64,000 bases of DNA from Paracyclopina nana (lineage: Eukaryota; Arthropoda; Copepoda; Cyclopoida; Cyclopettidae). The notes under the pieces are model-generated. The model was not told the origin of the DNA and did not search any database. It was given only the letters and a program-made list of their open reading frames with translations. This document shows positions 28,265 through 40,100 of the stretch, piece by piece; position 1 is the first letter of the stretch; the number at the start of each line of letters is the position of its first letter. The translations under genes were made by a program, and so were the position numbers. The DNA lies in NCBI GenBank assembly GCA_019096065.1, contig JAGUCH010000001.1, positions 4,092,001 to 4,156,000 on the forward strand, given 5' to 3'.

Positions 28265-29780
28265 GGCGAAGGGGGAGTTGAAGTTGACTTTCAATTTCCT
28301 GAGTTGCTGTACAAGATCCATGGCCTGCAATCAAGACAAGGACTTTCTAATTTCCAAAGACTCCTCTTGTAGCTATTCTTCCCCCCTCCCCTCCCCTGAA
28401 CCTTCGTTTTGTCTTCACTCTGGGAATGCAGGCTAAAACTCGCATTTTGGTTATGTAAGAGAGCACTTAAAAAGTGAGCTTACTAAGATTACATTAGGAG
28501 TAAGCGACCTCATACGAGGGCTTTAAGAGATAATCTTTGAACAAAAGTTGATTTTAAGCCCCCAGTTTTCATACCAATGTGGCAGTGCCGTGAGCTATTT
28601 TCCTTTTTCCAATGAGGTCAAACTAAAACACGCAACATCATCAGCTGACCAAAATAAATTAGCTTTCCACCAAGAAAAGTGATTTTCGATACTTCCTCCC
28701 TCCGAAAAACCTGATAACTACTACCATCCAAAAATGAGCCAAAGCGTTAGACAAACTCGGGGTTGCTCGGTCGCTTGCCTATATTTAGCATCCTAGCAGG
28801 GACTCTCATTGATGCCATCCAAGGATTCAGCCAAGTGTAATGCGAGCTCTGATGTGAGCAGATTAAATCTAGCATGAATTAACAATTTCCTTTCGGGTAA
28901 AGAATATGAATTACTCAGTGATGCAGCCAAACCTTGCTTAGTTATTGACGAAGGCTTCAGAGAGTGGCAACAAGTACTTTGCAGAAAATACGTTTTTAAT
29001 CCCATGGAGTGATCGTTGCCTTTTGCAATATATCCAAAAGAGGAGTCCATTGTCTGCCAGACTCCCTTGAGGATTTGTAGGTAGAGGAGAGTTTGATCTG
29101 AAGGCTTGACACGAAGACAAAGAGGCATCATTTACACAAAGTGCACCACCACAACAATTCTACACCCCAGAAGCCAACACTTTCTAAAATATGCTTTTGT
29201 TCCATAAATTCAGCAGGCTTTTATGCCGATGAAAAAGTGCCAAGCCTTAGCTGATATGATTTGTCATTGTCACCAATTTCCGAGATGGATTTCTTCAGCG
29301 CCCACCCCCCCCAATAAATATAGAAATATAGAGTTGAAGAAATGTTAGAAATGGGAACGACAACTCGTGAAATTGGATTGAATTTTTACTTGCTTCCTGA
29401 AGTACCCGAGAAAAACAAGTAATGGGGCAAAAAAAGAATGATGGAGGATTGCGTCGTCTTTCAGTCAAGAAGAGCGCAAGAAGTTGGTGAAAACTTTTTT
29501 GGTCACTTGAAGAAAATTGCAGGGGAAAAGTAGATAAAAGATTTGATTGCCTACCTTGTAGTACTTTATCAGAAATCACACACCATCGTCGGAGAGCATG
29601 CTGAGAGATGATTCACCTATTTGGCAACACGTATGATTATCATGCTTGCATGCTTGTCTTTGGCCTCAATCTGCTCTTGGTCATAAATATGTCATTGAGG
29701 ATGTCGTGACGAGAAAATTGTTGCACACAACATCACGAGTCCCACAGACTTCTTTGGATTCCTGATGCAAGCAGTACTTG

Positions 29781-29832
29781 GCCCCGCCCACTTTATAGTC
29801 AAGTTGGATTCGAGGAGCACCAGGGGGCGCCA
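29781..29832 (+). promoter_or_regulatory. GC box plus CTCF-like site
   Basis: A GC/CACCC-type box (GCCCCGCCCAC from 29,781) is followed at 29,818-29,832 by CACCAGGGGGCGCCA. The latter agrees with the core of the bilaterian CTCF consensus, CCASYAGRKGGC. The pair stands alone in an A+T-rich intergenic region between ROR and RpSA. An insulator or enhancer role is inferred from the motif only. Confidence 0.4.
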
Positions 29833-32800
29833 TTATCGTTGACCTTGTTTCCACGCTTCGATCGGCTTAATCAACCTAGCAAACAGAGTAACAAACCAAT
29901 TGTAGTAGAAATATGTGTGAAACGCCCAGTAGTAGATCACTTTGAATTGCAGCCATTTTCTCAGGGAATGTACTATATTGGATCAAGTCATTTATACGGT
30001 GTGTACCAGGTCTATCACCCCCGAAACCTGGTTTGGAAATAATGATATGGGCATGTATATAGACATACTATGAAAATGCATTTGCATAATGCCAAGGAAA
30101 TGGCTTTCTTATTACATGTCCCCTCGCACAATTGACAAGCTATAACATTGTTTAGTCCTGATTCCTGGATATTTTGAAAGCATTCCTGACTTCATGTGCA
30201 AGGAACTTCATGCATAACCTACGGTTAAGAAGCATTGGGCCTTAAGCAAGTGTGTTGCAATATTTACGTCTCTCTTATAGGTCCTAATTCACGAATCACA
30301 TTGTGCAATGGTAGATTTTTGAAAAAATTGAGGATAACTTTGCTGAAGTGCACTAGGATTTTCTGGCAAAGTAGTGGTTACTTTTGATTTTTTGGCAGAT
30401 TTCCTACTGTGCTCTCCTTGAGCTCTCAGAGTTCGACAAAATGATGTTGCTGGCAGTGTAGAAACTGGCATCTCTAAGGGGCAAATCAATTTATGTTCTG
30501 CTCGCACTTTTGGGTCGAAGAACCAGGTCAAAGAGAGTAAGCAGCGGAGGGATCAAAGCTTTAGCCTTGAGATTGTAACTTGGAAGTTTATGTGTGTTGA
30601 GGCATCGAATGGCCTGCTAACACTCAATGGATGGCCTTTTAGCGCCTTTCGACATAAGTAGAAAGCACCTCACCTTAACGAAGATGAACATTCCAATGCT
30701 ACGGCCAGGACATAAACCCAAAGGATCTCTTCAGACTCAAACTGGCCAGCAAAAAAGCTCTAAACGAAAACGGACAACGATCTCACGTGGCTGCCTTGCA
30801 ACTTTGTTGTGATAACCAGCTGAACCTGGAAGCCTATGAGTCTCAGCTCGAGACAACAGCGCTACCAGATATTAAAAACCTAAAAGATCCAAATGTAAGC
30901 AGGGTGTTTTTTTATTTCAACGACCAACTCGAACATTTGATGAATTGTTTCGCGGAATAATGCAACGATAAAAAATTCCTTTTGCATGCTTTGTATTCTG
31001 AGCGGCTCGCAAATCAGCTCGCAAGCGCAATTTCATCCATGTTAGACAGGGTAGAAATGCGAAAAAAATGCGACAGTAGTCGCAAACAAAATGCATGCAA
31101 AAAATTAGCACGAGAGACTTCCAGCTCTCGGGTAGCACATTAATAGTGGTGCAAAAGTATATAGGCCAGTTTGTGTGTGAGTGTGCAAGCAATGTACGTC
31201 TGTTGGTACCATGATAAACTACTTTTTCCACTAATCCCAGTTGACCCACGAAAAATATAAAAAGGAATACAGTGTGCTATAACGGGAAGCCTCCTTCTTT
31301 TTTGCCATGCAGAAATACGATCCATCAAGTTTTGGTTGCCTGATTTTGAAAGTAGATACATAAGAACTGCACACATGGAAAGTTTCTTCTGCAAAGAAGT
31401 GTCTCGCATTATGATTTTGTGCACAAACTTTTGCACTTTGCTCCCTTCGCCTTTTCAACTTTTGCAATGTCCTTTAGCGTATGTGAGCTGCTTTGGTAAA
31501 TAAGTTGCACTTCGCTGAATTACTGCCAGCCTAAAAAGTTCCTGACACAGCTCAAATGAAGACATCAAATATGAAAGGTCAAAAAATTGCCTAGAACCAT
31601 ATAATGACAGGCTGGTGGTGTTAAAATTGGCCCCTTAGACCTGGACTGCAATCTAGATATACTTCGTGCCACTTAGCTCCAGACATTGGCTATTCGTAGT
31701 TCAACATAAGCTGGTTGAGGTGTGAAAAAGCCACATGTGATTTGCGAGTGCTGAGGTTGTTTTGTGCACACGATCACGCGAAAAAAGCTCATTAAAAGTG
31801 TGGTGCAACTAATCTAATTTCTTTTTCTCGTTATGTGGCAGCAACAGCAGCAAATATGGGCCAACTTTTTCCTCATTAAAAAATCAACTGGAAGAATGTG
31901 GTCATCCCGATCCATTTTAAATGGATTTATGATCAGACACACACAGCATATTTGGTGCGCGTTGTCGGTGATCCATCAAGAATATGCTAATCAGTTTCCA
32001 GTTTAGTGTGCAATAGTCTGATGATGGAACAATTTCAACTACTACAAAAGGAAAAGAGGAATGCAAACTTGTCTCCCAGCCCCTTCATCATTTTTAACCG
32101 CATATGAAAAGGGCGGCTCTTGCGTGGATTGTATAACTATTGGGCGTCAAAATATATCACAAAAAAGCTGACACGCTGAACAAGCTTGATCCTTGAGCAA
32201 GAAGAATGAAATAGCTACTACACAAGTAGGGTTAAATTTCGATTGAGATTAAATTCCTCGCCTGAGCAAGCCTCAAACATATTCCTAGACCCTACAATTA
32301 ATTTTGAAGAGACGGTAATTTAGGGCAGGTGAAAAAGGCATTGTATTTTTGCTTAAAATAGAGGCCATTACTTAAGCTACTTTTAGCTCAGCAATAGCTC
32401 TGATGAAAAGGTCATTGCCTGAACTTTCGTCTTCCTCCTTTTGCAAAAATCATTGGCAAGAAGTCTGTGCTTTACAGACTTTTTCCTCCAGTTAAAAGTG
32501 CAAAAAAACACAAAATGTCTTGCAGGGTAATTAACATATTTTCACGATATGGCGTGAGGGCATCGAAAAGAGCGTTGAAAAAATGTCAGATCAATCAGTC
32601 CACTTCTGAGAATTTGATAAGTTCCTTCAATTGAAAAATTCCGCTGCACACTTAGAAAAGATGGATTGAAAAGAGGATGATTCTGTTTCATGTGTTTCGC
32701 ATTTTTTGCTTTGAGCCTCGCTGCGCATTTTTCGAACGAACGGGTAAATTGTAAGAAATGTCGATATTTTCTCTTTCAACGAGCCAACAAACATCAATGA

Positions 32801-35183
32801 ATCCCCCAGCTTTGAAGCGCACAACACAATTAAAATGTTATGCATGCAAAACAAATAATTTTGCAATTTTGACATCGCTGTTACCTTAGCCATGCAACCA
32901 CGAGCAAAAAAATCATTTATCAGTATTTGTTTCGGTAGATCAATGTCACTCAAGTATCAAGTTTGGCTGCCAAATTGAACAAGTCGAGAATGTCACAAAA
33001 AATTATCCAATATCCAGCTATATAATGTTTAGGACACATCTGGGCTGGGACAGCAAAAAGTCTTACTTTATTGACAAAAGAGGCCTATGTGGCCGCCTTG
33101 CTATATTGTGGCAGTGTATGCTATATTTTTATTGCTAAAGGATTTTGTAGAAAGGCCTAGCAGCACAGACGATTCTCGAGGCCAAACTGCGCTCATTATT
33201 TGCCTTCTCCTTCTTTTATGTGTGTAATTGTATCATGCAAGTTTCACGAATACGTTTGACATTTCTAGCACACATCAGGCTGTCCTATAGTTCCACCTAT
33301 TCTGACCTAATTGTCAGCAAGCAATAATAACCGTTTTCTTGGCCTCTCTGGATTAATTGGGGCTCTCAAATTCCCCTTTCGTTAATTAAATGGGTCAAGT
33401 GTGCTGCATCTATTTTGCAGCTTCTTCCTATTTACTTTTTCCTTTTCCCTCGAGGCATCACAAAAAATGCAGAACCATTTGCTCAATGAGGCCGATTCCT
33501 GGTGATGTTCGATTCTGTAAAAAAGGGAAGTCGTTTGAGTGTTGGGCCGCATTATGCAGTAGGCTTTCTATTTTTAATAATACAAGCTAACAAAGAAAAA
33601 CCTAGAAAAAATATCTTTTTAAGCATCTAACTCTCGGGCAAATAGTTTTAAGCCTTGTCATGGGAAAAAATTAGCTCCTTCTTAACAAGGTTTCGCGTGC
33701 ATGGCTTCACTGCTTTCTAAATAGGCTCGTTTTTGTAGGATACTTTTTCCCATCCTTTTCATCCCTTTTGCGCTGGCAGACAAAGATAGACTCAGTTGGC
33801 GCAGGTCATCAGACAATTTCTCAAAATAATGGAGCCTCGCCTCTTTCACGATGGTGAAAGCACTCAAGCCTTACGACTAAAGATATTGTACAAAGAGGCT
33901 CTACTAGATATAAGATCGAGGGTGAGAAAACGCGGGCAAAAAATTGGGACAATGAATTTGTCACCAAAAATGATTCATGGTGCTAGGTCAGCAAATTGGG
34001 CTTGATCGTGCTATGGCCTCACAGGGGTTGGCTGCAGATGATCCGGTCCACAAAAAACGGCCCTTAACATCCTGAAAATAGCACTAAGAAAGCATCCGAG
34101 CAAAAATATACATGGCAATAAAGCACTGCGAGGCGAAGACCATAAAATACACATAGCTCACGTCTTGCTCGCTATTAATTATCTCTGAAAAAATAAAATT
34201 GACTGTATTACTGAGAATATTTTTTTTATCAGATATGGTCCAAGATTCCGTAGTGACCTCGGGGCAAGCCTTGGTCTTGTTTTTTCCCCTCCAATATTGC
34301 GGAAATGGATTTCTTTTTCCCACCAGATGGAGTGTGATTAATTTTCTTCATCTCCTGGTCCGCAATGTCTACAAAGTGGATTTGGCCCGAGAGGGATATC
34401 CAATGGAAGTTGCTTCGTCACTGCCTGATCTTCCCCGGATCAAAGATCGACACGTGGCCTCCTCCTTGTGGCCCCAAACATCTTTTTGGCTGAATATTTT
34501 CTCTGCAATTTTCACTTCTTTCAGCTTCATCGCGTCTTGCTATCCAAGCTATTTGATGCTGGCATGGCCAATTTGGCAAAAAAAAGGCCAATGACCCTTT
34601 CGAAAGCACAGCGAGCAATCTTGATTTTCAACTTTGACCTACAGGGATTTCTTTTTCCTGAACATCTCGAACCTCGTTGATGATGTGAAATTAAGAATTT
34701 CAAGGTTTTATGCCCATTGTGGCTTTGGCAGAAGCTACAGAAACAGGGCAATTTATTTTTGCTGGCTAATGTCTAACCCGCGCGCGTAGCGAGGCCTTCT
34801 TCCCAACCGGCTTTTTCTCCTCTCTTTCACACAGGGCTACTTAAAAATTACTTTTATGTACGAAAGCTAATATGATTACACTTCAGAGGCAGCCATGTCT
34901 TAAGGAGTAAGTTTGAAATGAATAATTTTAGCAGAACTCCTCCACGTGGTTGCGAGGAGGCCTAGAAGCACGGGTCACTGCGTCACCATGCAGACCGAGG
35001 CTTATTATTCTTCCACACTATAAACTTTAGGAGGATCAAGGCTTTCTAAGCCTAATGTGTCGCGGGACCAAGGTCGAGATACTATTTATGCTCTACCAAC
35101 CACAGGGCACGCAGATAAAAATCCAAATTCACGCAAGGAAGACAAGAGTGCGACAATGTAAGGAACCCAAGCTTGGGATTCGC

Positions 35184-35189
35184 TTTATT
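35184..35189 (-). terminator. RpSA poly(A) signal
   Basis: AATAAA on the minus strand, 64 bp beyond the RpSA stop codon. This spacing suits the short 3' UTR expected of a ribosomal protein mRNA. Confidence 0.75.
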
Positions 35190-35252
35190 TTGGATTTTTC
35201 CTTCTCACTCCGTTGCACATTACATACAGCTTTAACGGAGGCTTTGAAGGAT

Positions 35253-36746
35253 TTAGTTCCAGTTGGTCGAACCTCCCCACTGGCCGGGTGTGGCCTCGGG
35301 TGCAGGGGCCTCGGAAGCCCAGTCGTTGGTCGCAACCTGGTTGGCCCAGTCCTCGGACACCTGGAACTTGGCTCCAGCAGGAGCAGGAGCTCCAAGGCCG
35401 GGGGCACCAAGACCACCAGGGGCGGGATCATTGGCCCAGTCAGGGTTCATGTCCTCGCCTCCCCAGGACTCCTCGATTTTGGCTCCGGACGCAGCAGCAG
35501 CCTGAGAAGCAGCTTGGGCTTGAGCCAAGGCCTCTTGGCGAGCTTGCTCCTCCTTTTCGGCTTCCTCGGGATCCCTGTAGAAGAACAAGTCGGGCATGAC
35601 CTCCCACGACAAGTCCCGAGAGATGGAGCCACGGAGCCGCAAGACCTCACGGGCCAAGAACCACCACATGAGACCAATGGACTTGTCACCCTTGTTGTTG
35701 CATGGGATGGCAATGTCAATGAAGGAGGTGGGCGAGTCAACGTTGCAGAAGGCGATGACTGGGATATTGGCATAAGAAGCCTCAGTCACGGGTTGATGGT
35801 CGGAGCGGGGGTCAGCAACGACCAACAAACGGGGCTCGCGGAAAGCAGCCTGGATCTGATTGGTGAAGGCGCCTACAATAACGAATACAATTAGTTTAAG
35901 TATCCAAAACCTCTACAAAAGTGCATCACTAAAGTTAGGTAAAAATGTCTCAAATGTTTTCGGCACATCTTTTACAATACATTGTAAGGATGCTTCCTAC
36001 AAAGAATTCAATCTTCTCCCCATTCAAATAATTTTGGCACTCCTTGACAATTATGGAAAAATCGTCGGAGCGTGGCGTTAGGAGGTTAAGCGTGAAAAAA
36101 AGTTGCTATACGCACCAGGAGTGTAGCGTCCAGCAATGGCCGTGGATCCGATGTAGCGAGCGAACTTGAGGACAGCTCGTTGACCGTATGGCCTTGATGA
36201 GACGACGAAGACGTCAGCGGGGTTTTCAATAGCAGCGATGGCCCTTGCGGCCAGCATCAGCTTCTCCCAAGTCTTCTTCAAGTTGATGATGTTGACTCCA
36301 TCCTGGCGCTTCTTGTAGATGTAGCTTTCCATCTGCACCTCGGAGTTCTCGGAACCGAGGTGGGTGGTAGCGGCCAACATCTTGGTAATATCGGCTTCCT
36401 ATGGAGTAGAAAGAAGTTGTTAGGAACACGAACGTAAAAATGACGAGAGCGAGTTTCGGAAATTTAAGATTGTTTCAAGGTTTTTCGGCACATCTAACCC
36501 CATAGGCTTGAAGTAGATGCTTCCTGTCTCGAAATTACTATGCTCCCCATTCAAAATTGAATATTTTGGCACTCCTTGGCGATCATGAAAAAATCTGCCG
36601 GAGCGTGGCGATAGGAGCGGCGTCATGTCGAATTTCGCGAAAAATGCGCAGAATTTCGGCATCGATTGCGGTAAAACTTATGCACGGGATGTTAGAGAAT
36701 GATTTCAACTTACTTGAGCCTTAAGAACTTCAAAACCTCCCGACAT
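35253..36746 (-). CDS. RpSA: 40S ribosomal protein SA (uS2, laminin-receptor homologue)
   Basis: Component of the small cytoplasmic ribosomal subunit, needed for 18S rRNA 3' processing and 40S assembly. Minus-strand exons: 36746-36714, 36398-36116, 35872-35253. Frames join exactly and give 311 residues (human RPSA is 295). It begins [11 protein letters not shown], like the vertebrate MSGGLDVLKM start, and has the family blocks [20 protein letters not shown] and [11 protein letters not shown]. The C-terminal tail carries the acidic Trp motifs of animal RpSA (ESWGGE, PDWAND, EDWANQ, NDWASE, GQWGG). The first intron follows codon 11. The introns (315 and 243 nt) are several times longer than the ~55-nt introns of neighbouring housekeeping genes and hold the candidate snoRNAs listed separately. 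Confidence 0.97.
35952..36085 (-). ncRNA. candidate intronic H/ACA snoRNA, copy 1
   Basis: About 134 nt inside the second RpSA intron, sense to the host. The 5' half folds as CACGCTCC GAC GATT - loop - AATT GTC AA GGAGTG (positions 36,074 down to 36,038), with an outer CTCC/GGAG pairing. A hinge with an ANANNA match (AGAAGA) follows. The 3' half has a perfect seven-pair inner stem (TTACAAT/ATTGTAA) and ends ACATTT, placing an ACA box three bases from the end. A related sequence with a compensatory pair change sits in the other intron. Vertebrate RPSA introns are known to host H/ACA snoRNAs (SNORA62/E2 and SNORA6), so the host is apt. The guide target is not determined. Confidence 0.45.
36468..36618 (-). 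ncRNA. candidate intronic H/ACA snoRNA, copy 2
   Basis: About 150 nt inside the first RpSA intron, sense to the host and clearly related to copy 1. Shared blocks are CGCCACGCTCCG, AAGGAGTGCCAAAAT, GAATGGGGAG, GGAAGCATC and AGATGTGCCGAAAA. The 5' stem is CACGCTCC GGC ... GCC AA GGAGTG (36,607 down to 36,570). The middle pair is G-C where copy 1 has A-U, which argues for conserved structure rather than mere duplication. The hinge has ATAGTA (ANANNA). The 3' end is less clear: an ACA lies at 36,473-36,471, allowing an AGG/CCT and TTTC/GAAA lower stem. Confidence 0.42.
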
Positions 36747-36801
36747 TTTGCGTAAATTTCAGTAACGATTCAACGCAAAACAGCTATTCGCTTTGCCACA
36801 T

Positions 36802-36823
36802 GGGAAGAAAAAGAAAGAGGAAG
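36802..36823 (-). promoter_or_regulatory. RpSA 5' TOP tract and likely start site
   Basis: On the minus strand a pyrimidine run, CTTCCTCTTTCTTTTTCTTC, lies about 60-75 nt upstream of the RpSA ATG. Ribosomal protein mRNAs characteristically begin within such a tract and are translationally controlled through it. No intron is needed between it and the start codon. Confidence 0.6.
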
Positions 36824-37005
36824 CTGAAGTTTGTTTACACTTTCGGGGCGACTCGAATTTCCGGTACTGGGAAAAATCCCCAAAATAAAATTTACCACAT
36901 ATAGCTCGTTTTTAATTATTTCATTATATTGTTCAATGTTTTTTTAACAAACTTGAATAAAATAAATGTTTTGTTATTTTTTTCGGATCGTCCAAAATTC
37001 CTGTT

Positions 37006-37017
37006 TGCGCATGCGCA
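37006..37017. promoter_or_regulatory. NRF-1-type palindrome in a divergent promoter
   Basis: TGCGCATGCGCA, a perfect 12-bp palindrome matching the NRF-1 consensus. It lies about 190 bp from the RpSA TOP tract and about 35 bp ahead of a plus-strand noncoding exon that ends in a strong donor. It probably serves the plus-strand transcript, and perhaps both. Confidence 0.5.
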
Positions 37018-37040
37018 CGAGAGCGCGTAGTCGCAAGTAG

Positions 37041-37196
37041 TCAGGTTTATTTACTAATTTGACGAGTTTTATCGAAAGCCTTAAAAACAACATAGTTTCG
37101 TTGGAAACCCCCTTTTTTTAGTTGTGATGGCTGGTGTTTGTGATGTGCTACAGTTCTAGAAGTCAAACAAATCACGTGTCATCTGCAACAATTCTG
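37041..37196 (+). other. candidate noncoding first exon (possibly MyD88)
   Basis: A CpG-containing block downstream of the NRF-1-type site, starting near an initiator-like TCAGGTT at 37,041 and ending at a strong donor (ATTCTG/GTAAGC at 37,197). It contains only a 10-codon upstream frame (ATG at 37,126, stop at 37,156-37,158) and then no ATG. The next recognisable plus-strand exon is the MyD88 start exon, which has an acceptor at 44,103, so a first intron of about 6.9 kb is possible. The link is inference. Confidence 0.4.
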
Positions 37197-40100
37197 GTAA
37201 GCAAATATTTTCCATTTTGCGATAGGGTTACTTTGAATATTCCTTCTTTGATACAAAAAAGTCCCATGTCAGAGCTTCACAATTCTGATTGTATATTCTA
37301 AGATATCAGTAAATTTATCATTAGTGTTTTACTCAGTGCAAGCTATAAGGCGCTTGACGCTGTTAACGTTATAATGTCTTATAAAATGTGAGGAGTTCAA
37401 TCAGCTTTACTTAACCATTCCAAGCTAATTAGGAAGGTTGCCAGCTTTGGTTACGATATTAGAATTGATCCTTTTTATTAAAAGTAGCTACCTGAATATA
37501 AGTTTGAAAGTAGAATATTTCAGCAGTTCGCAATGAATTCGGAAATTTTTCTCTTCCTGCTCACGCAACCTTTTGTTCTCTCATTGAATAAGCAGATATA
37601 TCTCGATTCACTTTTCTTGCGGGAACACCGATGGATCATTGTGGCTTATTCACTATTGTCATGTCCCTCTCACGTAAATTGCCAAATTACTTTTATCTAT
37701 TGATGTTTATGTGTCGATATCGCGGTTGAGAAATTTTCATTTTATTATGCGTCAATCACGAGCGCACTGGATTGTGAGAAAAAATCTCATCACCTCTTTG
37801 TAGTAATTATATTCGATAATAATTAACGCCTTTTCTAAAATAATGTCGTCTCAATTTTTTAGTGTCTGGCGTATCGATCAATGAACATGATACAGTTGTG
37901 TTTGCCTTTTCGACGTTGTGGTAACGAAGTAATTGATTCCAACAACTAGTTCATTTGGTCATTCATTTTTTTCGGTGGCCCAATTTTCGCCTAGCTTACG
38001 TAATTTGAATGTCATGGATGATTTGTTTTCCTAATTAGAGCATGAAGAAGGATGGTTTTATTATCTCATTCATGACAGCGCATTCATAAGATTGCTCTCA
38101 ATCTTAATTTACCAGGCAAGATTTTACGCCAACTCAGAAGCTCAATTAGCATTAAAATTAGTTTCACGCACTCTCAGCAATCAGTAGGAGTTCTTTATGG
38201 ACAAATTTCAAATTGGAGCCATAAATCTCCTTCATCGTTTACGAGGGCTCACAGGTGTATTATTTGACTGTTAATTGCTCCACATTTCTTTTATTGTGTG
38301 TTAGGATCTGACTGCTGCAATAAGGCACATCACGTTTTATTAGCCTGATGTCATCAGATTGAAAAAGGCTAAAAGAATGCTTTTTTTGTCCATTTTGAAA
38401 AAAGGTTATGTCACTCGTGTTGCAAATAATTTACTCAACCTTGTCCTTATGGCATAAGAGGTGCAAATTTTTATTTTTCTCTTCAAATTTGGCCCAATTC
38501 GCTGCCTACGCCTTCTACTAATCTGCCCTGGTAATCAGCAAAAGGGATTTTGCAACCTGGAATCATCAGCTGAGTTCCAGAACGTGAAAAAAATGCGGCT
38601 GCACTCTGTTACTTTGGCGTTTGGAGGGTTCAGCCAAACTGATATTATCGTCCCAAGTGTGTTCCTCTGGGCCTACAGTGATGATTTTGAAGGTGGGCTT
38701 TAAATGATCATGAATGCGGATCAAGGGTAGTTTGAAGATTGGAGTTTTTTGAAGCTCCACCCCATTCTGGATGCTCGATCGGTCGAGATCTTTTTCCGCA
38801 CTTTTTGCGTGGGAGCTCAGAGCTGCCATTCGACGAAAAATTCGGCATTTTTCACTCTGCCCATGTTTGGCATTGAAGTTTCTCTGAAGTTGTGCCACTA
38901 CTACTGTGTGAGAGCGCCCTAATGTCGCACACCTGTTGCGAAGATTCAGCCCGTTTTTTACATCCATTTTCTTTTATTAACAACTCTTTCTTCTTTTGTC
39001 CAGATGTGGAACTACCTTGAAAAGCTGTGAACTAGGTCAGCTTTAATTTCATGATAGATTTCACGAAAGTTGTGGTTAGAGTGCAATTTAGCTGTGCAGT
39101 GGGAAAATGGGTGCCATTTCAGGGATTGTCTCTCCAATTTTAAAGGAGCTGCAGAATGTACGCCGGTGGTTTTTTACTACAGACTTTTTGTTCATTCTAC
39201 TGTTTTTGTTTACCTACCTGGCCATATGTTGTTGGTGCCCAAAAAGCTCAGTCTAGTTTTTCGTAAGTAATTTATGTGTGCATTTTATGATGTAGTAACT
39301 TGTCAAAATCGCAATTTTGGTCACGTAGCGTTAAAAACTATCGTTTCGCAACAAGCGTCGCCTTTTTCGTCTCGGTGACAAATTGTTGAACGTAAGTCAA
39401 TTTTACCGCATTGTTCCCCCAAAAGCTCAAGGCTCTGCAGCATGTAATTGAATTCTTGGCATCATTATCGAGTGTTTTCGATCAGCTCGTTCAATTTATC
39501 ATGTTAGGCGCGAGTTAAGATTGTATGTGGAAGGGTGCATGTCTTTTTAAAAATCAAGTTGGACCCATGCATCCCTTTTTGTGCCTGGGCTAAAGCAGGG
39601 GGTCTGTCAGGGCACAATGGGATATAAGTATACTTTCATGTCCTGCTGATGATGCAATGAAGCATCTCTAAAGAAGAGGTTTTTCATTTCCTCCGTACGT
39701 GAATTTAACAATTTTTTTATATTCGTTTTCTCCCAATGTGAGCCATCCAGTTTTGTTCTAATACAGCAGCAGCGCACACCTGTTCATAATCTTCAGTAAC
39801 ATTATTATACTCAGGAAGTTGGTGGTGTGGCTTTAAAAATGGCCGCTCAACAAGCCTGAAATCCGTTCTGGCTCACTACTGTCATCAGCTACAGAGCTGA
39901 GAAGCGTGGCTGCCTTTGGAGAGCTTTAGACATTAGAACCTTCTATGCAATTAAAAGATGAAACTTTAAACTGTAAATCCTCCATGGGAAATCGAACCTG
40001 GCCAAGCCAGGTGTGTGTGTGTGTGCGCAGTTTCTTCTTTTCCAAATTGATTTTCAGACATGCAAGCACCAAAACACGTGCAGATCTGCATTATAAATTA

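Larger units (their letters stand above)
26182..35170. other. intergenic DNA, no recognisable gene
   Basis: About 9 kb between ROR and RpSA without a recognisable gene. One spot, 26,890-27,220, has a strong donor (TCAG/GTGAGC at 26,978) followed 126 bp later by a good acceptor (GACTGGCAG ending 27,103) and a 35-codon frame of coding-like composition. I could not identify it. A CTCF-like site and a GC box lie near 29,800. Everything else looks like unconstrained A+T-rich DNA. Confidence 0.5.

Noticed and set aside
34199-34594. 131-codon plus-strand hydrophobic frame
   Set aside because: Looks membrane-like only because the DNA is T-rich. There is no family match, and no exon signals are evident.
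35055-35894. 279-codon plus-strand frame across RpSA exon 3
   Set aside because: It is the antisense shadow of the RpSA C-terminal exon, whose Ala/Gly/Trp-rich codons leave the opposite strand open.
39990-40000. B-box-like GGTTCGATTTCCC on the minus strand near 39,990
   Set aside because: No A box or tRNA-like folding upstream, so not a tRNA gene.
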